A DNA stretch of 64,000 bases from Pseudobutyrivibrio ruminis CF1b (GTDB lineage: Bacteria; Bacillota; Clostridia; Lachnospirales; Lachnospiraceae): assembly GCF_000424005.1 (NCBI RefSeq), contig NZ_AUJB01000009.1, forward strand, positions 1 to 64,000, in the 5' to 3' direction. Position numbers and translations under genes: made by a program. This document shows, piece by piece, positions 37,270 through 49,144 of the stretch. The number at the start of each line of letters is the position of its first letter. The stretch's first letter is position 1. The notes beneath the pieces are model-generated. The model searched no databases. It saw only the letters and a program-made list of their open reading frames with translations, and had not been told where the DNA came from.

Positions 37270-39804
37270 CTATACTTCGGTTGTTGAACCTTCATTTAAT
37301 TCTTCAACCTCTTCTGCAAGTATTGTATCACTTTTTCTAACTTTTGCAATGCTTATTAATTTAGTATTTTCTTTTAAGTCGATTAATTTAACTCCTGATG
37401 TAATTCTACTAAGGAGTGTAGTGCCTGCAACTTCGATTCTAATGATAGTACCTGCAGTATTGATGAGCATTACCTCATCATCCTTTTCAACAGCCTTTGC
37501 TCCGATAAGGTTACCAGTCTTTTCTGTAATCTTGTAGCACTTAACACCCTTACCACCACGGTGGATTGTGTTGAACTCCGTCATAAGTGTACATTTACCA
37601 AGACCGTTTTCTGAAACAGTCATAAGGCTTTCACCCTGAGAAATAAGCTGCATTCCAATGATTACGTCATCAGCTGAAAGATTCATACCGATAACACCCA
37701 TTGTCGCACGACCAGTAGCACGAACCTCAGTCTCGCTGAAGCGGATAGCCTGACCATACTTTGTAACCATGATTACATCTTCATCACCGTCTGTAAGCTT
37801 AACCTCGATAAGAGTATCATCATCACGAAGTGTGATAGCTGTAAGACCGTTCTTTCTGATGTTGTCATATTCAGTAATCTTAGTCTTCTTAACAAAACCA
37901 TCAGCTGTAGCCATGAAGAGGTATTTATCCTCATGGTAATCCTCGATAGGAATCATAGCTGTAATCTTTTCATCTGGCTGAAGCTGAAGAATATTTACGA
38001 TGGCAATTCCTCGGCTTGTGCGGCTAGACTCCGGAATCTCGTATGCCTTGATACGATATACCCGACCCTTATTAGTGAAGAATAGGAGATAATCGTGAGA
38101 TGACATCATGAGCATTTCAGTAACGTAATCCTCATCGATGGTCTCCATACCTTTGATTCCCTTACCACCTCTGTGCTGAGCCTTGAAGTTGTCCTCGTTC
38201 ATACGCTTGATGTAACCAAGCTTTGTGAATGTAACAACTGTATTTGTTACAGGAATCATATCCTCCATGCTGATATCGAATTCGTCGAATCCGATTGATG
38301 TACGTCTGTCATCACCATACTTATCAGCGATTTCTGTGATTTCAGTTTTGATTACTCCGAGAAGAATCTTCTCATCACCAAGAATAGCCTTCAATTTTCC
38401 AATTAAAATCTGTAAATCATCATATTCCTTCTGAATCTTGTCACGCTCCAAACCTGTGAGAGCACGGAGACGCATATCAACAATGGCCTGAGCCTGAGCA
38501 TCTGAAAGACCAAAACGCTCCATCAATGTGGCCTTTGCTGAATTTACATCAGCGGAACTTCTGATAATCTGAATTACTTCATCAATGTTATCAAGTGCAA
38601 TGAGCAAGCCCTCTAAGATGTGAGCACGCTCTTCAGCCTTGTTTAACTCGTACTTTGTACGACGAGTAACAACATCTTTCTGGTGATTAAGATAGTGCAC
38701 AAGCATCTGCTTAAGATTAAGAATCTTAGGCTGATTATTTACAAGTGCAAGCATAATTACACCAAATGTATCCTGAAGCTGAGTATGCTTGTAAAGCTGA
38801 TTTAAAATGATGTTAGGATTTACATCACGGCGAAGCTCGATACAAACACGGATACCTTCACGAGATGACTCATCACGAAGATCTGTGATTCCGTCAATCT
38901 TTTTATCCTTAACAAGCTTAGCGATATTCTCGATAAGTCTTGCTTTATTTACCATGTATGGAAGCTCAGTAACAACGATTCTGTTCTTACCATTTTCCAT
39001 AGGCTCGATTTCTGAAACGGCACGAACTCTAATCTTTGCACGGCCAGTTCTGTAAGCCTCTTCAATACCTGTCTTTCCAAGGATTACACCACCTGTTGGG
39101 AAGTCAGGACCCTTTACGATATCAAGAAGCTCATCGATTTCTGTCTCTCTGTCTTCTTCAACCTGATTATCAATGATTTTATTAACAGCACCAATAATCT
39201 CACGAAGGTTGTGAGGTGGAATATTGGTAGCCATACCAACGGCGATACCAGTAGTACCATTAACAAGAAGGTTAGGGTAGCGGGCTGGAAGAACAGTAGG
39301 CTCTTTCTCAGTCTCATCGAAGTTTGGCATAAAGTCTACGCCATCCATATCGATATCCTTACCAGTAGTGAACTTCTCGTCCTTGTAATTGATACCGAAC
39401 ATTGTCATGGAAATCTTTGAAAGACGAGCCTCAGTGTATCGCATGGCAGCGGCACCATCACCGTCCTCAGAACCAAAGTTTCCGTGGCCATCTACAAGTG
39501 GGTAACGAGTGTTCCACTCCTGAGCCATATTAACAAGAGCTCCGTAAATAGAACTATCACCATGAGGGTGATATTTACCCATTGTATCACCGACAATACG
39601 CGCACATTTTCTGTGTGGCTTGTCAGGACCATTGTTCAATTCAATCATAGAGAAGAGAACTCTACGCTGAACTGGTTTTAAACCATCTCTTACATCTGGA
39701 AGTGCACGTGAGGCAATAACGCTCATGGCATAATCGATGTAGCTGGTCTCCATTGTTTCTTTTAGATCAACATCATGAATGTTATCAAAAATTTTGTCGT
39801 CCAT
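37270..39804 (-). CDS. gyrA: DNA gyrase subunit A
   Basis: An 844-residue type IIA topoisomerase subunit. The catalytic Tyr is in AAMRYTEARLSKI (about residue 123). The GyrA box reads QHRGGKGI (about residue 560), showing it is gyrase rather than Topo IV. Six C-terminal beta-pinwheel repeats follow, then an acidic tail (EEVEELNEGS). In the quinolone-region helix the sequence is HPHGDSSIYG: the residue aligned with E. coli GyrA Asp87 is Gly. The gene follows gyrB after 55 bases containing a GC-rich hairpin. Confidence 0.97.
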   Translation of the reverse strand: MDDKIFDNIHDVDLKETMETSYIDYAMSVIASRALPDVRDGLKPVQRRVLFSMIELNNGPDKPHRKCARIVGDTMGKYHPHGDSSIYGALVNMAQEWNTRYPLVDGHGNFGSEDGDGAAAMRYTEARLSKISMTMFGINYKDEKFTTGKDIDMDGVDFMPNFDETEKEPTVLPARYPNLLVNGTTGIAVGMATNIPPHNLREIIGAVNKIIDNQVEEDRETEIDELLDIVKGPDFPTGGVILGKTGIEEAYRTGRAKIRVRAVSEIEPMENGKNRIVVTELPYMVNKARLIENIAKLVKDKKIDGITDLRDESSREGIRVCIELRRDVNPNIILNQLYKHTQLQDTFGVIMLALVNNQPKILNLKQMLVHYLNHQKDVVTRRTKYELNKAEERAHILEGLLIALDNIDEVIQIIRSSADVNSAKATLMERFGLSDAQAQAIVDMRLRALTGLERDKIQKEYDDLQILIGKLKAILGDEKILLGVIKTEITEIADKYGDDRRTSIGFDEFDISMEDMIPVTNTVVTFTKLGYIKRMNEDNFKAQHRGGKGIKGMETIDEDYVTEMLMMSSHDYLLFFTNKGRVYRIKAYEIPESSRTSRGIAIVNILQLQPDEKITAMIPIEDYHEDKYLFMATADGFVKKTKITEYDNIRKNGLTAITLRDDDTLIEVKLTDGDEDVIMVTKYGQAIRFSETEVRATGRATMGVIGMNLSADDVIIGMQLISQGESLMTVSENGLGKCTLMTEFNTIHRGGKGVKCYKITEKTGNLIGAKAVEKDDEVMLINTAGTIIRIEVAGTTLLSRITSGVKLIDLKENTKLISIAKVRKSDTILAEEVEELNEGSTTEV

Positions 39805-39823
39805 AGTTTTCCTTTATCTTTTG

Positions 39824-39849
39824 CTTTTTGGGGCGAAGCCCCGATTTTT
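39824..39849 (-). other. GC-rich hairpin between gyrB and gyrA
   Basis: A perfect 5-bp GC stem GGGGC/GCCCC (39830-39834 and 39838-39842) with a 3-base loop. A T run follows on the plus strand (39845-39850), where no gene would use it. On the minus strand the hairpin is preceded by a T-poor A run, so classical termination between gyrB and gyrA is not expected. It could be a processing or stability element. Confidence 0.5.
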
Positions 39850-39859
39850 TATATAAAAA

Positions 39860-42871
<3,012 letters not shown>

Positions 42872-42882
<11 letters not shown>

Positions 42883-43087
42883 TAGTAACTGTTACGCTTT
42901 CTCCATTAAATTCAACAACATCACCAGGGTAAATCTTTTTGCCACGGCGAGTTTCAACCTCGCCGTTATATTTTACTAAACCATCTTCAATAACTTCTTT
43001 AGCCATTGCACCTGATTCAACAAGATTAGCAAGCTTAAGAAGCTGACCTAATTTAATAAATTCGTCTCTAATTTGAATCTTTTCCAT
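42872..43087 (-). CDS. rlbA: S4-domain RNA-binding protein RlbA (YaaA)
   Basis: A 71-residue S4-like domain protein with IKLGQLLKLANLVESGAMAKEVI and VKYNGEVETRRGKKIYPGD, the family pattern of YaaA/RlbA, found between dnaN and recF in most Firmicutes and involved in ribosome-related RNA binding. Its ATG shares one base with the dnaN stop (TAATG). Confidence 0.92.
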
Positions 43088-44202
43088 TAATTTGCTCCTG
43101 GATTATTAAAGTTTACAGGAAGAACAATGTAAATGAATGAACCTTCATCATCCTTAATGAAGCATGGGCTCTTAGCATTAAGCATGTAAAGATTGATTTC
43201 TTCATCATCGATAACCTTGAGTGCATCCATAACAAACTTTGGATTAAATCCAATCATGATGTCCTTACCCTCTTTAACAATATCAATATCTTCATTCATA
43301 GAACCAATGAATGATGAAATTGAAAGTGACATTGTATTTCCAGCTGCATTAACAATAATTGGCTTTTTATCTCCTTCATTAACAAGGATTGTAGCTCTGT
43401 CGATACAGTCAAAGAATTCTCTTTTATTAATCTTAATCTTTGTTTCATAATCAGCAGAAAGCATCTGCTCAATCTTGAAATATTCGCCTTCAATAATTCT
43501 TGAAACAACAGTAGTCTGATCAAATTCAAAAATGATGTGATTATCAGTAACGAATATATTTACTTCATCATCAATACCACCATCTACAATCTTAATGATT
43601 TCATTAAGTGTCTTCTTTGGAACAACAACCTTAACATCCTCAGCTGGATTCTTAAGTTCAACATTTCTGATAGATACTCTGTGTCCATCAAGAGCAACAA
43701 CCTTAAGCTTATTATCTTTAATTTCAATAAGCTCACCTGTCATCATCTTATTATTTTCATTATCAGCAACTGAGAAGATAGTCTGTCTAATGATATCTCT
43801 AAGAGTAAGCTGAGAAATAACAATAGGCTGATTTCTTTGAATGTTTGGAAGATAAGAGAAGTCTTCTCCAGATTTTCCTATAATATCAAACTTAGCTTTT
43901 TCACATGTGATAGATGTTCTGTAAGCTGAATCAGTTTCAATAGTAACTTCATTATCAGGAAGCTTTCTAACAATCTCAGAAAACTTCTTTGCATCAAGAG
44001 CAATGATACCTCTTTCTAAAATAGAACCATTAACAATAGTTTCAATTCCGATTTCCATATCATTAGCTGTAAGTTTTATCTCTCCAGCTGATGCATCAAT
44101 AAGTATACATTCAAGTATTGCCATTGTAGTTCTAACTGGAACTGCTTTTGAAACAATATTGACACCTTTAACAAGGTCGGATTTTTGACAAGTGATTTTC
44201 AT
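43087..44202 (-). CDS. dnaN: DNA polymerase III beta subunit (sliding clamp)
   Basis: 371 residues from the ATG at 44202, preceded by AAAGGGAG; a longer TTG start would consume the ribosome-binding site. The three clamp domains are recognisable, including TMAILECILIDA at the start and LPVNFNNPGAN at the end. It encircles DNA and tethers Pol III. It follows dnaA after a 269-base spacer that contains weak DnaA boxes. Confidence 0.97.
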   Translation of the reverse strand: MKITCQKSDLVKGVNIVSKAVPVRTTMAILECILIDASAGEIKLTANDMEIGIETIVNGSILERGIIALDAKKFSEIVRKLPDNEVTIETDSAYRTSITCEKAKFDIIGKSGEDFSYLPNIQRNQPIVISQLTLRDIIRQTIFSVADNENNKMMTGELIEIKDNKLKVVALDGHRVSIRNVELKNPAEDVKVVVPKKTLNEIIKIVDGGIDDEVNIFVTDNHIIFEFDQTTVVSRIIEGEYFKIEQMLSADYETKIKINKREFFDCIDRATILVNEGDKKPIIVNAAGNTMSLSISSFIGSMNEDIDIVKEGKDIMIGFNPKFVMDALKVIDDEEINLYMLNAKSPCFIKDDEGSFIYIVLPVNFNNPGAN

Positions 44203-44471
44203 TGGTGTTCTCCCTTTCAAAAAAAAATAAATAAAAAATATATTCTTAGTACTCTTATTATAGGTTGTGGATTTGTATATAACTGTGAAACCCCAGTATC
44301 TACACGTAAAACATGGTCTAATAACTTTTAAAAATCTGTGAATTAATTATTGATAATGTATGGATAGATTGTGAATAAAAATTGTCTAAATTTTTAAATA
44401 TCTACCGTTTTTGAAAATGATTAACATATTGTTCACAGATTATCCATAATGTTATTAACAAGTTTTCCACA
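44203..44471. other. dnaA-dnaN spacer with degenerate DnaA boxes
   Basis: An AT-rich spacer of 269 bases. It holds TTATCCATA (44440-44448), TTTTCCACA (44463-44471) and the reverse-strand TTATTCACA (44370-44378), each one mismatch from the DnaA consensus, plus further TGTGGAT/TGTGAAT fragments. In Bacillus the equivalent region carries the unwinding element, so it may be the second half of a bipartite origin. It probably also carries a dnaN promoter. Confidence 0.6.
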
Positions 44472-45854
44472 TTAATTTGGATTAATCTTTTTCTTAATAG
44501 TTTCTACAAGACTTTTTGTGTTTTCATCTTTTTCAATTTCTTCACCGATTTTGTTAGCTCCGTGAATAATTGTGGAATGATCTCTTCCTCCAAGAAGAAG
44601 ACCAATTGCCTGAAGTGATGAGTCTGTCATTGTATTACATAAGTACATTGCAATCTGTCTAGGTCTGGCAACATTATTTGATCTGTTTTTAGATGCCATC
44701 TGATCAACAGTAAGATTAAAGTGTTCTGCAACTACTTCTATAATAAGCTGTGGTGTAATTTCTCTTGAAATGTTAGGAGATATGAAATTCTGTAATTCTC
44801 TTTCAGCAATCTCCATTGTGATATCTATCTTTTCAAGTCTTGAGAAAGCAATAAGCTTATTTAAAGCACCTTCGATTTCTCTAATGTTTGACTGAATATT
44901 TTCAGCAATATATTTTCTGATTGATTCATCAAGATTGAAGTTTTTATCTTCAACCTTCTTATTAAGAATAGCCATACGTGTTTCATAATCTGGATATCCA
45001 ATATCAGCCATAAGACCCATATCGAATCTTGATTTGAAACGATCATCCAAAGTCTCCATATCCTTTGGTGGCTTATCTGATGAAATAACAATCTGCTTTC
45101 CCATTGCATGGAGAGCATTAAAGGTATGGAAAAACTCTTCCTGAGTTGCTTCCTTTCCTATAATAAACTGAATATCATCAACCATTAAAACATCAACTGT
45201 TCTATATTTATCTCTAAAACGCTGCATAGCAGTAGCATTAGAATTAGCTCTCATGTTTTCGATAACTTCATTTGTAAATTCCTCTGAAGTTACATATAAA
45301 ATATGAGTATTTGGATTTTGATTTTCAATGTAATTTCCAATAGCCTGCATTAAGTGAGTCTTACCAAGTCCAGGACCTCCATATATATAGAGGGGATTGT
45401 AAAATTCACCAGGTGATTCAGCAACAGCAAGAGCTGCAGTCTGAGCGAATCTGTTATTTCTACCAACGACAAAATTATCAAAAGTAAATTTTGGATTTAT
45501 AGTAGTATTGCCAATTTTCTTTTCATTATATGTTGGAGCTTCTTCTATATTAATATTTACATTTTTTTCTTTTTTGATTTGGTTTGCATTATCCTGAGAT
45601 ATAACTAAGATTTCATCGAATTGAATTCCTGTGATTTCTGCGATTGTTACTTTAAGTGGTGTAGCGTATTTTCTTGTTACATAACTAAGTGTCATTGTAT
45701 TTTGATCACCACTGTAGGTAAGATATAATTTGTTATCTTCTATTTGAAATAATTCCAGAGGTTTGATCCAAGAATCATAAGATACATCTGTGATTGCATA
45801 TTCATTTTTTAAATAGGAAAGTATCTCATCCCATTTCTTAACAATTTCTTCCAT
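44472..45854 (-). CDS. dnaA: Chromosomal replication initiator DnaA
   Basis: A 460-residue AAA+ initiator. Domain I (about 1-90) is followed by a short linker. The ATPase domain has Walker A GGPGLGKTHLMQAIGN and Walker B VLMVDDIQFI. The C-terminal DNA-binding domain has GGRDHSTIIHGANKI, the DnaA signature that reads TTATCCACA. Boxes lie on both sides of the gene, one of them 13 bases before the start codon, suggesting autoregulation. Confidence 0.98.
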   Translation of the reverse strand: MEEIVKKWDEILSYLKNEYAITDVSYDSWIKPLELFQIEDNKLYLTYSGDQNTMTLSYVTRKYATPLKVTIAEITGIQFDEILVISQDNANQIKKEKNVNINIEEAPTYNEKKIGNTTINPKFTFDNFVVGRNNRFAQTAALAVAESPGEFYNPLYIYGGPGLGKTHLMQAIGNYIENQNPNTHILYVTSEEFTNEVIENMRANSNATAMQRFRDKYRTVDVLMVDDIQFIIGKEATQEEFFHTFNALHAMGKQIVISSDKPPKDMETLDDRFKSRFDMGLMADIGYPDYETRMAILNKKVEDKNFNLDESIRKYIAENIQSNIREIEGALNKLIAFSRLEKIDITMEIAERELQNFISPNISREITPQLIIEVVAEHFNLTVDQMASKNRSNNVARPRQIAMYLCNTMTDSSLQAIGLLLGGRDHSTIIHGANKIGEEIEKDENTKSLVETIKKKINPN

Positions 45855-45892
45855 ATATAGTCCCTTTTATCCACAATTTTAAACTATTTATT

Positions 45893-45921
45893 ATTCTAAA
45901 CTAAATAAGGCATTTTAGCAA
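45893..45921 (-). promoter_or_regulatory. Probable dnaA promoter
   Basis: On the minus strand, -35 TTGCTA (45916-45921), 17-base spacer, -10 TAGAAT (45893-45898). A DnaA box (45867-45875) lies just downstream of the -10, inside the predicted leader, a position fit for autorepression. Confidence 0.6.
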
Positions 45922-46260
45922 TAATTACTATTATAATGGTGTAGGGGATTGTTTAAAGCAAAAAGAGCCTTATTTTTGAAATTTGAGCCTGTATTTAGCC
46001 TGCTAATTTTTATCCACAACTGTCAATTTCAGTTATCCACAAAAAACAGCCTTTATTTTACTATAATTGTTATATTTATTGTGGATAAATTAATTTTTAT
46101 CACGTCTTATCCACATAGTTTTCCACACATTGTAGATAACATTTAATTTTTTTTGAGGGTTTGAACACAACATTTAGTATTCCATTTTGATAGTTTTATT
46201 AAGATATTGTGTTTTTTAGTTATCCACAATGAATTCTATATTTAAATAATCGTTTTTTTA

Positions 46261-46289
46261 TTGACTTTATGGGCTTTTCCCTTTATAAT
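46261..46289 (+). promoter_or_regulatory. rpmH promoter
   Basis: -35 TTGACT (46261-46266), 17-base spacer, perfect -10 TATAAT (46284-46289), 40 bases before the rpmH ATG and next to a DnaA box (46220-46228). Confidence 0.88.
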
Positions 46290-46329
46290 TTCAACTGATG
46301 TTTTCTCATAAAGAGGAGGTGGATATATT

Positions 46330-46464
46330 ATGAAGATGACATATCAACCAAAAAAGAGACAGAGATCCAAAGTTCATGGATTTAGATCTAGAATGAGCAC
46401 AGCAGGCGGACGTAAGGTACTTGCTGCTAGACGTGCAAAAGGAAGAAAGAAGTTATCAGCTTAG
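46330..46464 (+). CDS. rpmH: 50S ribosomal protein L34
   Basis: A 44-residue basic protein, [20 protein letters not shown] through ...AKGRKKLSA, the exact length and pattern of L34. GAGGAGGT lies 10 nt before the ATG. It is the first gene of the rpmH-rnpA-yidD-yidC-jag cluster, transcribed away from oriC. Confidence 0.97.
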   Translation: MKMTYQPKKRQRSKVHGFRSRMSTAGGRKVLAARRAKGRKKLSA

Positions 46465-46512
46465 GCCACAGACCATGTGGTCTTTCTTTCTATTTAAAGG
46501 AAAATTTTTGTT

Positions 46513-46851
46513 ATGGAATTTAGTGAATCGCTAAAAAAGAATAAAGACTTCACTCTGGTATACAGAAGAGGTGTGTCCAAAGCTAATCGCCAGCTCGTTA
46601 TGTATATCTACCATAATAATACGGATCGAAATCGCATTGGAATTTCTGTTAGTAAAAAGGTTGGAAATTCGGTAGTTAGGCATCATTTGACGAGACTGAT
46701 AAGAGAAAGTTATAGACTAAATGAAGAGATGTTCAATAGTGGTTTGGACATTGTAGTCGTTGTAAGAGAGGCCGCAGCTTCTGCTAATTTCGATGAGATA
46801 CAAAAATCTTTGCTTCATCTTGCAAATCTTCACAAAGTAACTCGAAAATAA
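46513..46851 (+). CDS. rnpA: Ribonuclease P protein component
   Basis: A 112-residue basic RNA-binding protein that helps RNase P RNA mature tRNA 5' ends. The signature is RNRIGISVSKKVGNSVVRHHLTRLIRES, the conserved RNR-type motif. The N-terminal FTLVYRRGVS is also typical. It lies 48 bases after rpmH with AAAGGAAA upstream. Confidence 0.96.
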   Translation: MEFSESLKKNKDFTLVYRRGVSKANRQLVMYIYHNNTDRNRIGISVSKKVGNSVVRHHLTRLIRESYRLNEEMFNSGLDIVVVVREAAASANFDEIQKSLLHLANLHKVTRK

Positions 46852-46884
46852 TTGGAATTATCATTTCCATTGTGTTGAATAAGT

Positions 46885-47097
46885 ATGTTAAAGAGACTTT
46901 TTATATTTTTAATTAAGTTCTACCAAAAATATATATCTCCAATGAAAACTACTAAATGTCCTTATTGTCCCAGCTGTTCTAATTATGGGCTTCAGGCCGT
47001 TGAAAAATATGGAGCAATTAAGGGTGGCAGTTTAGCATTATGGCGTATCATTCGTTGTAATCCTTTTTCTCATGGTGGATATGATCCAGTTCCATAA
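46885..47097 (+). CDS. yidD: Membrane protein insertion efficiency factor YidD
   Basis: A 70-residue protein with the family pattern [21 protein letters not shown] and the terminal GGYDPVP, with three conserved Cys. It assists YidC. The ATG has no clear Shine-Dalgarno sequence (GTTGAATAAGT precedes it) and an in-frame stop lies 9 bases upstream, so no other start is possible; coupling to rnpA translation is likely. Confidence 0.93.
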   Translation: MLKRLFIFLIKFYQKYISPMKTTKCPYCPSCSNYGLQAVEKYGAIKGGSLALWRIIRCNPFSHGGYDPVP

Positions 47098-47114
47098 AAA
47101 CTGGAGGTTTTACA

Positions 47115-48389
47115 TTGAGCGAGCTTTTATTAACCGCTTATGACGGTTCAATCTTAGGACCTATTGCGAAGGTTCTTGGTTGGTTTATGGACAAGATTTA
47201 TATTCTTCTTGCATCTATTGGTATTGAGAATATAGCTCTTACAATTGTTATTTTTACAATCTTTATCTATCTTTGTATGTTTCCTCTTACATATAAGCAG
47301 CAGAAGTTTGCTGTTCTTACACGTAAGATGCAGCCAGAGATGAAGGCTATTCAGGATAAATATAAAGGTAAGAAAGATCAGGCCTCTATGCAGGCACAGC
47401 AGAGTGAGACTCAGGCTCTTTATGATAAATACGGCATTTCACCTACAGGTAGCTGTGTTTACATGTTAATTCAGATGCCTATTCTTTTCGCTCTTTATAG
47501 AGTTTTCTATAATGTTCCAGCCTACATTTCTTCTGTAAAGAATGTATTTACAGAGCTTGTAAATGGCATTATGGCTACAGATGGTTTTGCTACAACTATG
47601 CAGACTATTTATGAGGAGTCAGGTGTTAAGAATCTTAAGCCTGATTTTACTGCAGCAGATACATCTGTTGTTTCTGATTCTATTATTGATGTACTTTATA
47701 AGCTTCCAACAGCAGGTTGGGAAGCTGTTACTTCTAATTTTCCTAATTTAGCTTCTTCTGTTGATACAGTTGTTGCTAAGCTTGAGAAGATTAACTACTT
47801 ATTTATTCTTAACATTTCAGATACACCACTTAACCTTATTAAGGATGGATGGTCTGCAAATACTAAGAATTTTGGGCTTATTATCTGTGCTTTACTTATT
47901 CCTTTATTCTCATATCTTACACAGATGTTAAATATTAAGCTCACACCTACTTCTACTGAAGGACAGTCAGAGCAGATGGCTCAGCAGATGAAGACTATGA
48001 ATCTTATGATGCCACTTATGTCACTCTTTATCTGTTTCTCAGTTCCTGTAGGTCTTGGTCTTTACTGGATTGCCGGTGCTGTTGTACGTATCATTCAGCA
48101 GTACTTCTTAAATAAGCATTTCGAGAAGATTGATCTTGAAAGCATCATTGAGAAGAATAAAGAAAAAGCCGCTGTTAAGGCTGAAAAGCGCGGTATTCGT
48201 CAGGCTCAGATTTACGAGGCAGCTCGTATGAGCACAAAGGCTACTACTATGACTGAGAAGGCTAACATGCTTTCAAATGATTCTGAAACTCTTAAAAAGG
48301 CTGAAGAGTTTAGATCAAAGGCTAGTAGTGGTTCACTTGCTTCAAAGGCAAATCTTGTTAAAGAATTTAACGAAATGAATAATAAATAA
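47115..48389 (+). CDS. yidC: Membrane insertase YidC/Oxa1
   Basis: A 424-residue insertase starting with TTG at 47115, 7 nt after GGAGG; no ATG fits. Helices lie at about 18-60, 120-140, 255-280 and 300-330. The cytoplasmic hairpin QQKFAVLTRKMQPEMKAIQDK and the following GISPTGSCVYMLIQMP segment are conserved. Between helices 2 and 3 a long hydrophilic insertion (about 145-250) replaces the shorter loop of Bacillus SpoIIIJ. The C-terminus is long, Lys/Ala-rich and cytoplasmic, as in forms that bind ribosomes. There is no lipobox. Confidence 0.95.
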   Translation: MSELLLTAYDGSILGPIAKVLGWFMDKIYILLASIGIENIALTIVIFTIFIYLCMFPLTYKQQKFAVLTRKMQPEMKAIQDKYKGKKDQASMQAQQSETQALYDKYGISPTGSCVYMLIQMPILFALYRVFYNVPAYISSVKNVFTELVNGIMATDGFATTMQTIYEESGVKNLKPDFTAADTSVVSDSIIDVLYKLPTAGWEAVTSNFPNLASSVDTVVAKLEKINYLFILNISDTPLNLIKDGWSANTKNFGLIICALLIPLFSYLTQMLNIKLTPTSTEGQSEQMAQQMKTMNLMMPLMSLFICFSVPVGLGLYWIAGAVVRIIQQYFLNKHFEKIDLESIIEKNKEKAAVKAEKRGIRQAQIYEAARMSTKATTMTEKANMLSNDSETLKKAEEFRSKASSGSLASKANLVKEFNEMNNK

Positions 48390-48403
48390 GGGGGAACTTA
48401 ATA

Positions 48404-49033
48404 ATGGAATTTAAAGAGTTTACTGGTAAGACTGTTGATGATGCCCTTACTAATGCAACAGTTTCATTAGGTGTGACTTCTAGCGAGATTAAATACGAAG
48501 TAGTAGAAGAAGGAAGCTCTGGTTTCCTTGGTATTGGTTCAAAGGATGCTATCATTAAGGTAGTTATTTCTACAGAGGAAGATCCAAAGCAGGTTGCTAA
48601 GGAATTTCTTGATGGCGTATTTGAAGCTATGCAGCTCGAAGTTAATATTTCAATGGAGTTCAGCGAAGAAGATGATACACTTCTTATCGACCTTGCTGGT
48701 CCAGAGATGGGTGTATTAATTGGTAAGCGTGGTCAGACACTTGATTCTTTACAGTATCTTACTAACTTAGCTGTTAATCGTTCTTCTGAAAAATATACAA
48801 GAGTTAAGATTGATACAGAAGATTACAGACGTCGTAGAAAAGAGACTTTAGAAAATCTTGCAAAGAATATGGCTAGCAAGGTTAAGAGAACAAAGAAGGC
48901 TGTTACTCTTGAAGCTATGAATCCTTATGAGAGACGTATTATCCATTCAGCACTTCAGAATGATAATAATGTTACAACTCATTCAGAGGGTGAGGAGCCA
49001 TATCGCTACGTAGTTATTACACTTAAGAAATAA
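48404..49033 (+). CDS. jag: RNA-binding protein Jag (KhpB)
   Basis: A 209-residue protein of three domains: Jag-N (about 1-50, FKEFTGKTVDDALTNA), KH (about 75-145, with LIGKRGQTLDSLQYL) and R3H (about 150-209, MNPYERRIIHSALQ). It binds RNA and in Firmicutes influences cell division and wall synthesis. It starts 15 bases after yidC with AGGGGGAA and is followed by a weak terminator. Confidence 0.95.
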   Translation: MEFKEFTGKTVDDALTNATVSLGVTSSEIKYEVVEEGSSGFLGIGSKDAIIKVVISTEEDPKQVAKEFLDGVFEAMQLEVNISMEFSEEDDTLLIDLAGPEMGVLIGKRGQTLDSLQYLTNLAVNRSSEKYTRVKIDTEDYRRRRKETLENLAKNMASKVKRTKKAVTLEAMNPYERRIIHSALQNDNNVTTHSEGEEPYRYVVITLKK

Positions 49034-49047
49034 TCTTTTGATTTTTT

Positions 49048-49083
49048 AGGGTTAGTCTTATAATTAGGCTAACCCTTGTTGTT
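49048..49083 (+). terminator. Probable terminator after jag
   Basis: Stem AGGGTTAG/CTAACCCT (49048-49055, 49069-49076) with a 13-base loop, followed by the T-rich TGTTGTTTG. It closes the rpmH cluster, though the T tract is interrupted. Confidence 0.6.
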
Positions 49084-49144
49084 TGTTTTATAGAATTTAT
49101 AATCTATTTATAAGCTCTATAAGATAAATAGTTTGGAGGCTAAT

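Larger units (their letters stand above)
45855..46329. other. oriC: Chromosomal replication origin (oriC), dnaA-rpmH region
   Basis: A 475-base gene-free region between the divergent dnaA and rpmH genes. Six exact TTATCCACA boxes are present: 45867-45875, 46010-46018, 46033-46041, 46107-46115 and 46220-46228 on the plus strand and 46080-46088 on the minus strand. TTTTCCACA at 46119-46127 is a near match. Around and between are AT-rich runs (46042-46079, 46141-46260) suitable for unwinding. The coding strand of nearly all genes switches here. It also holds the dnaA and rpmH promoters. Confidence 0.93.

Noticed and set aside
45949-46146. 65-codon plus-strand ORF in oriC
   Set aside because: It overlaps the DnaA-box cluster, has no ribosome-binding site and no conserved features.
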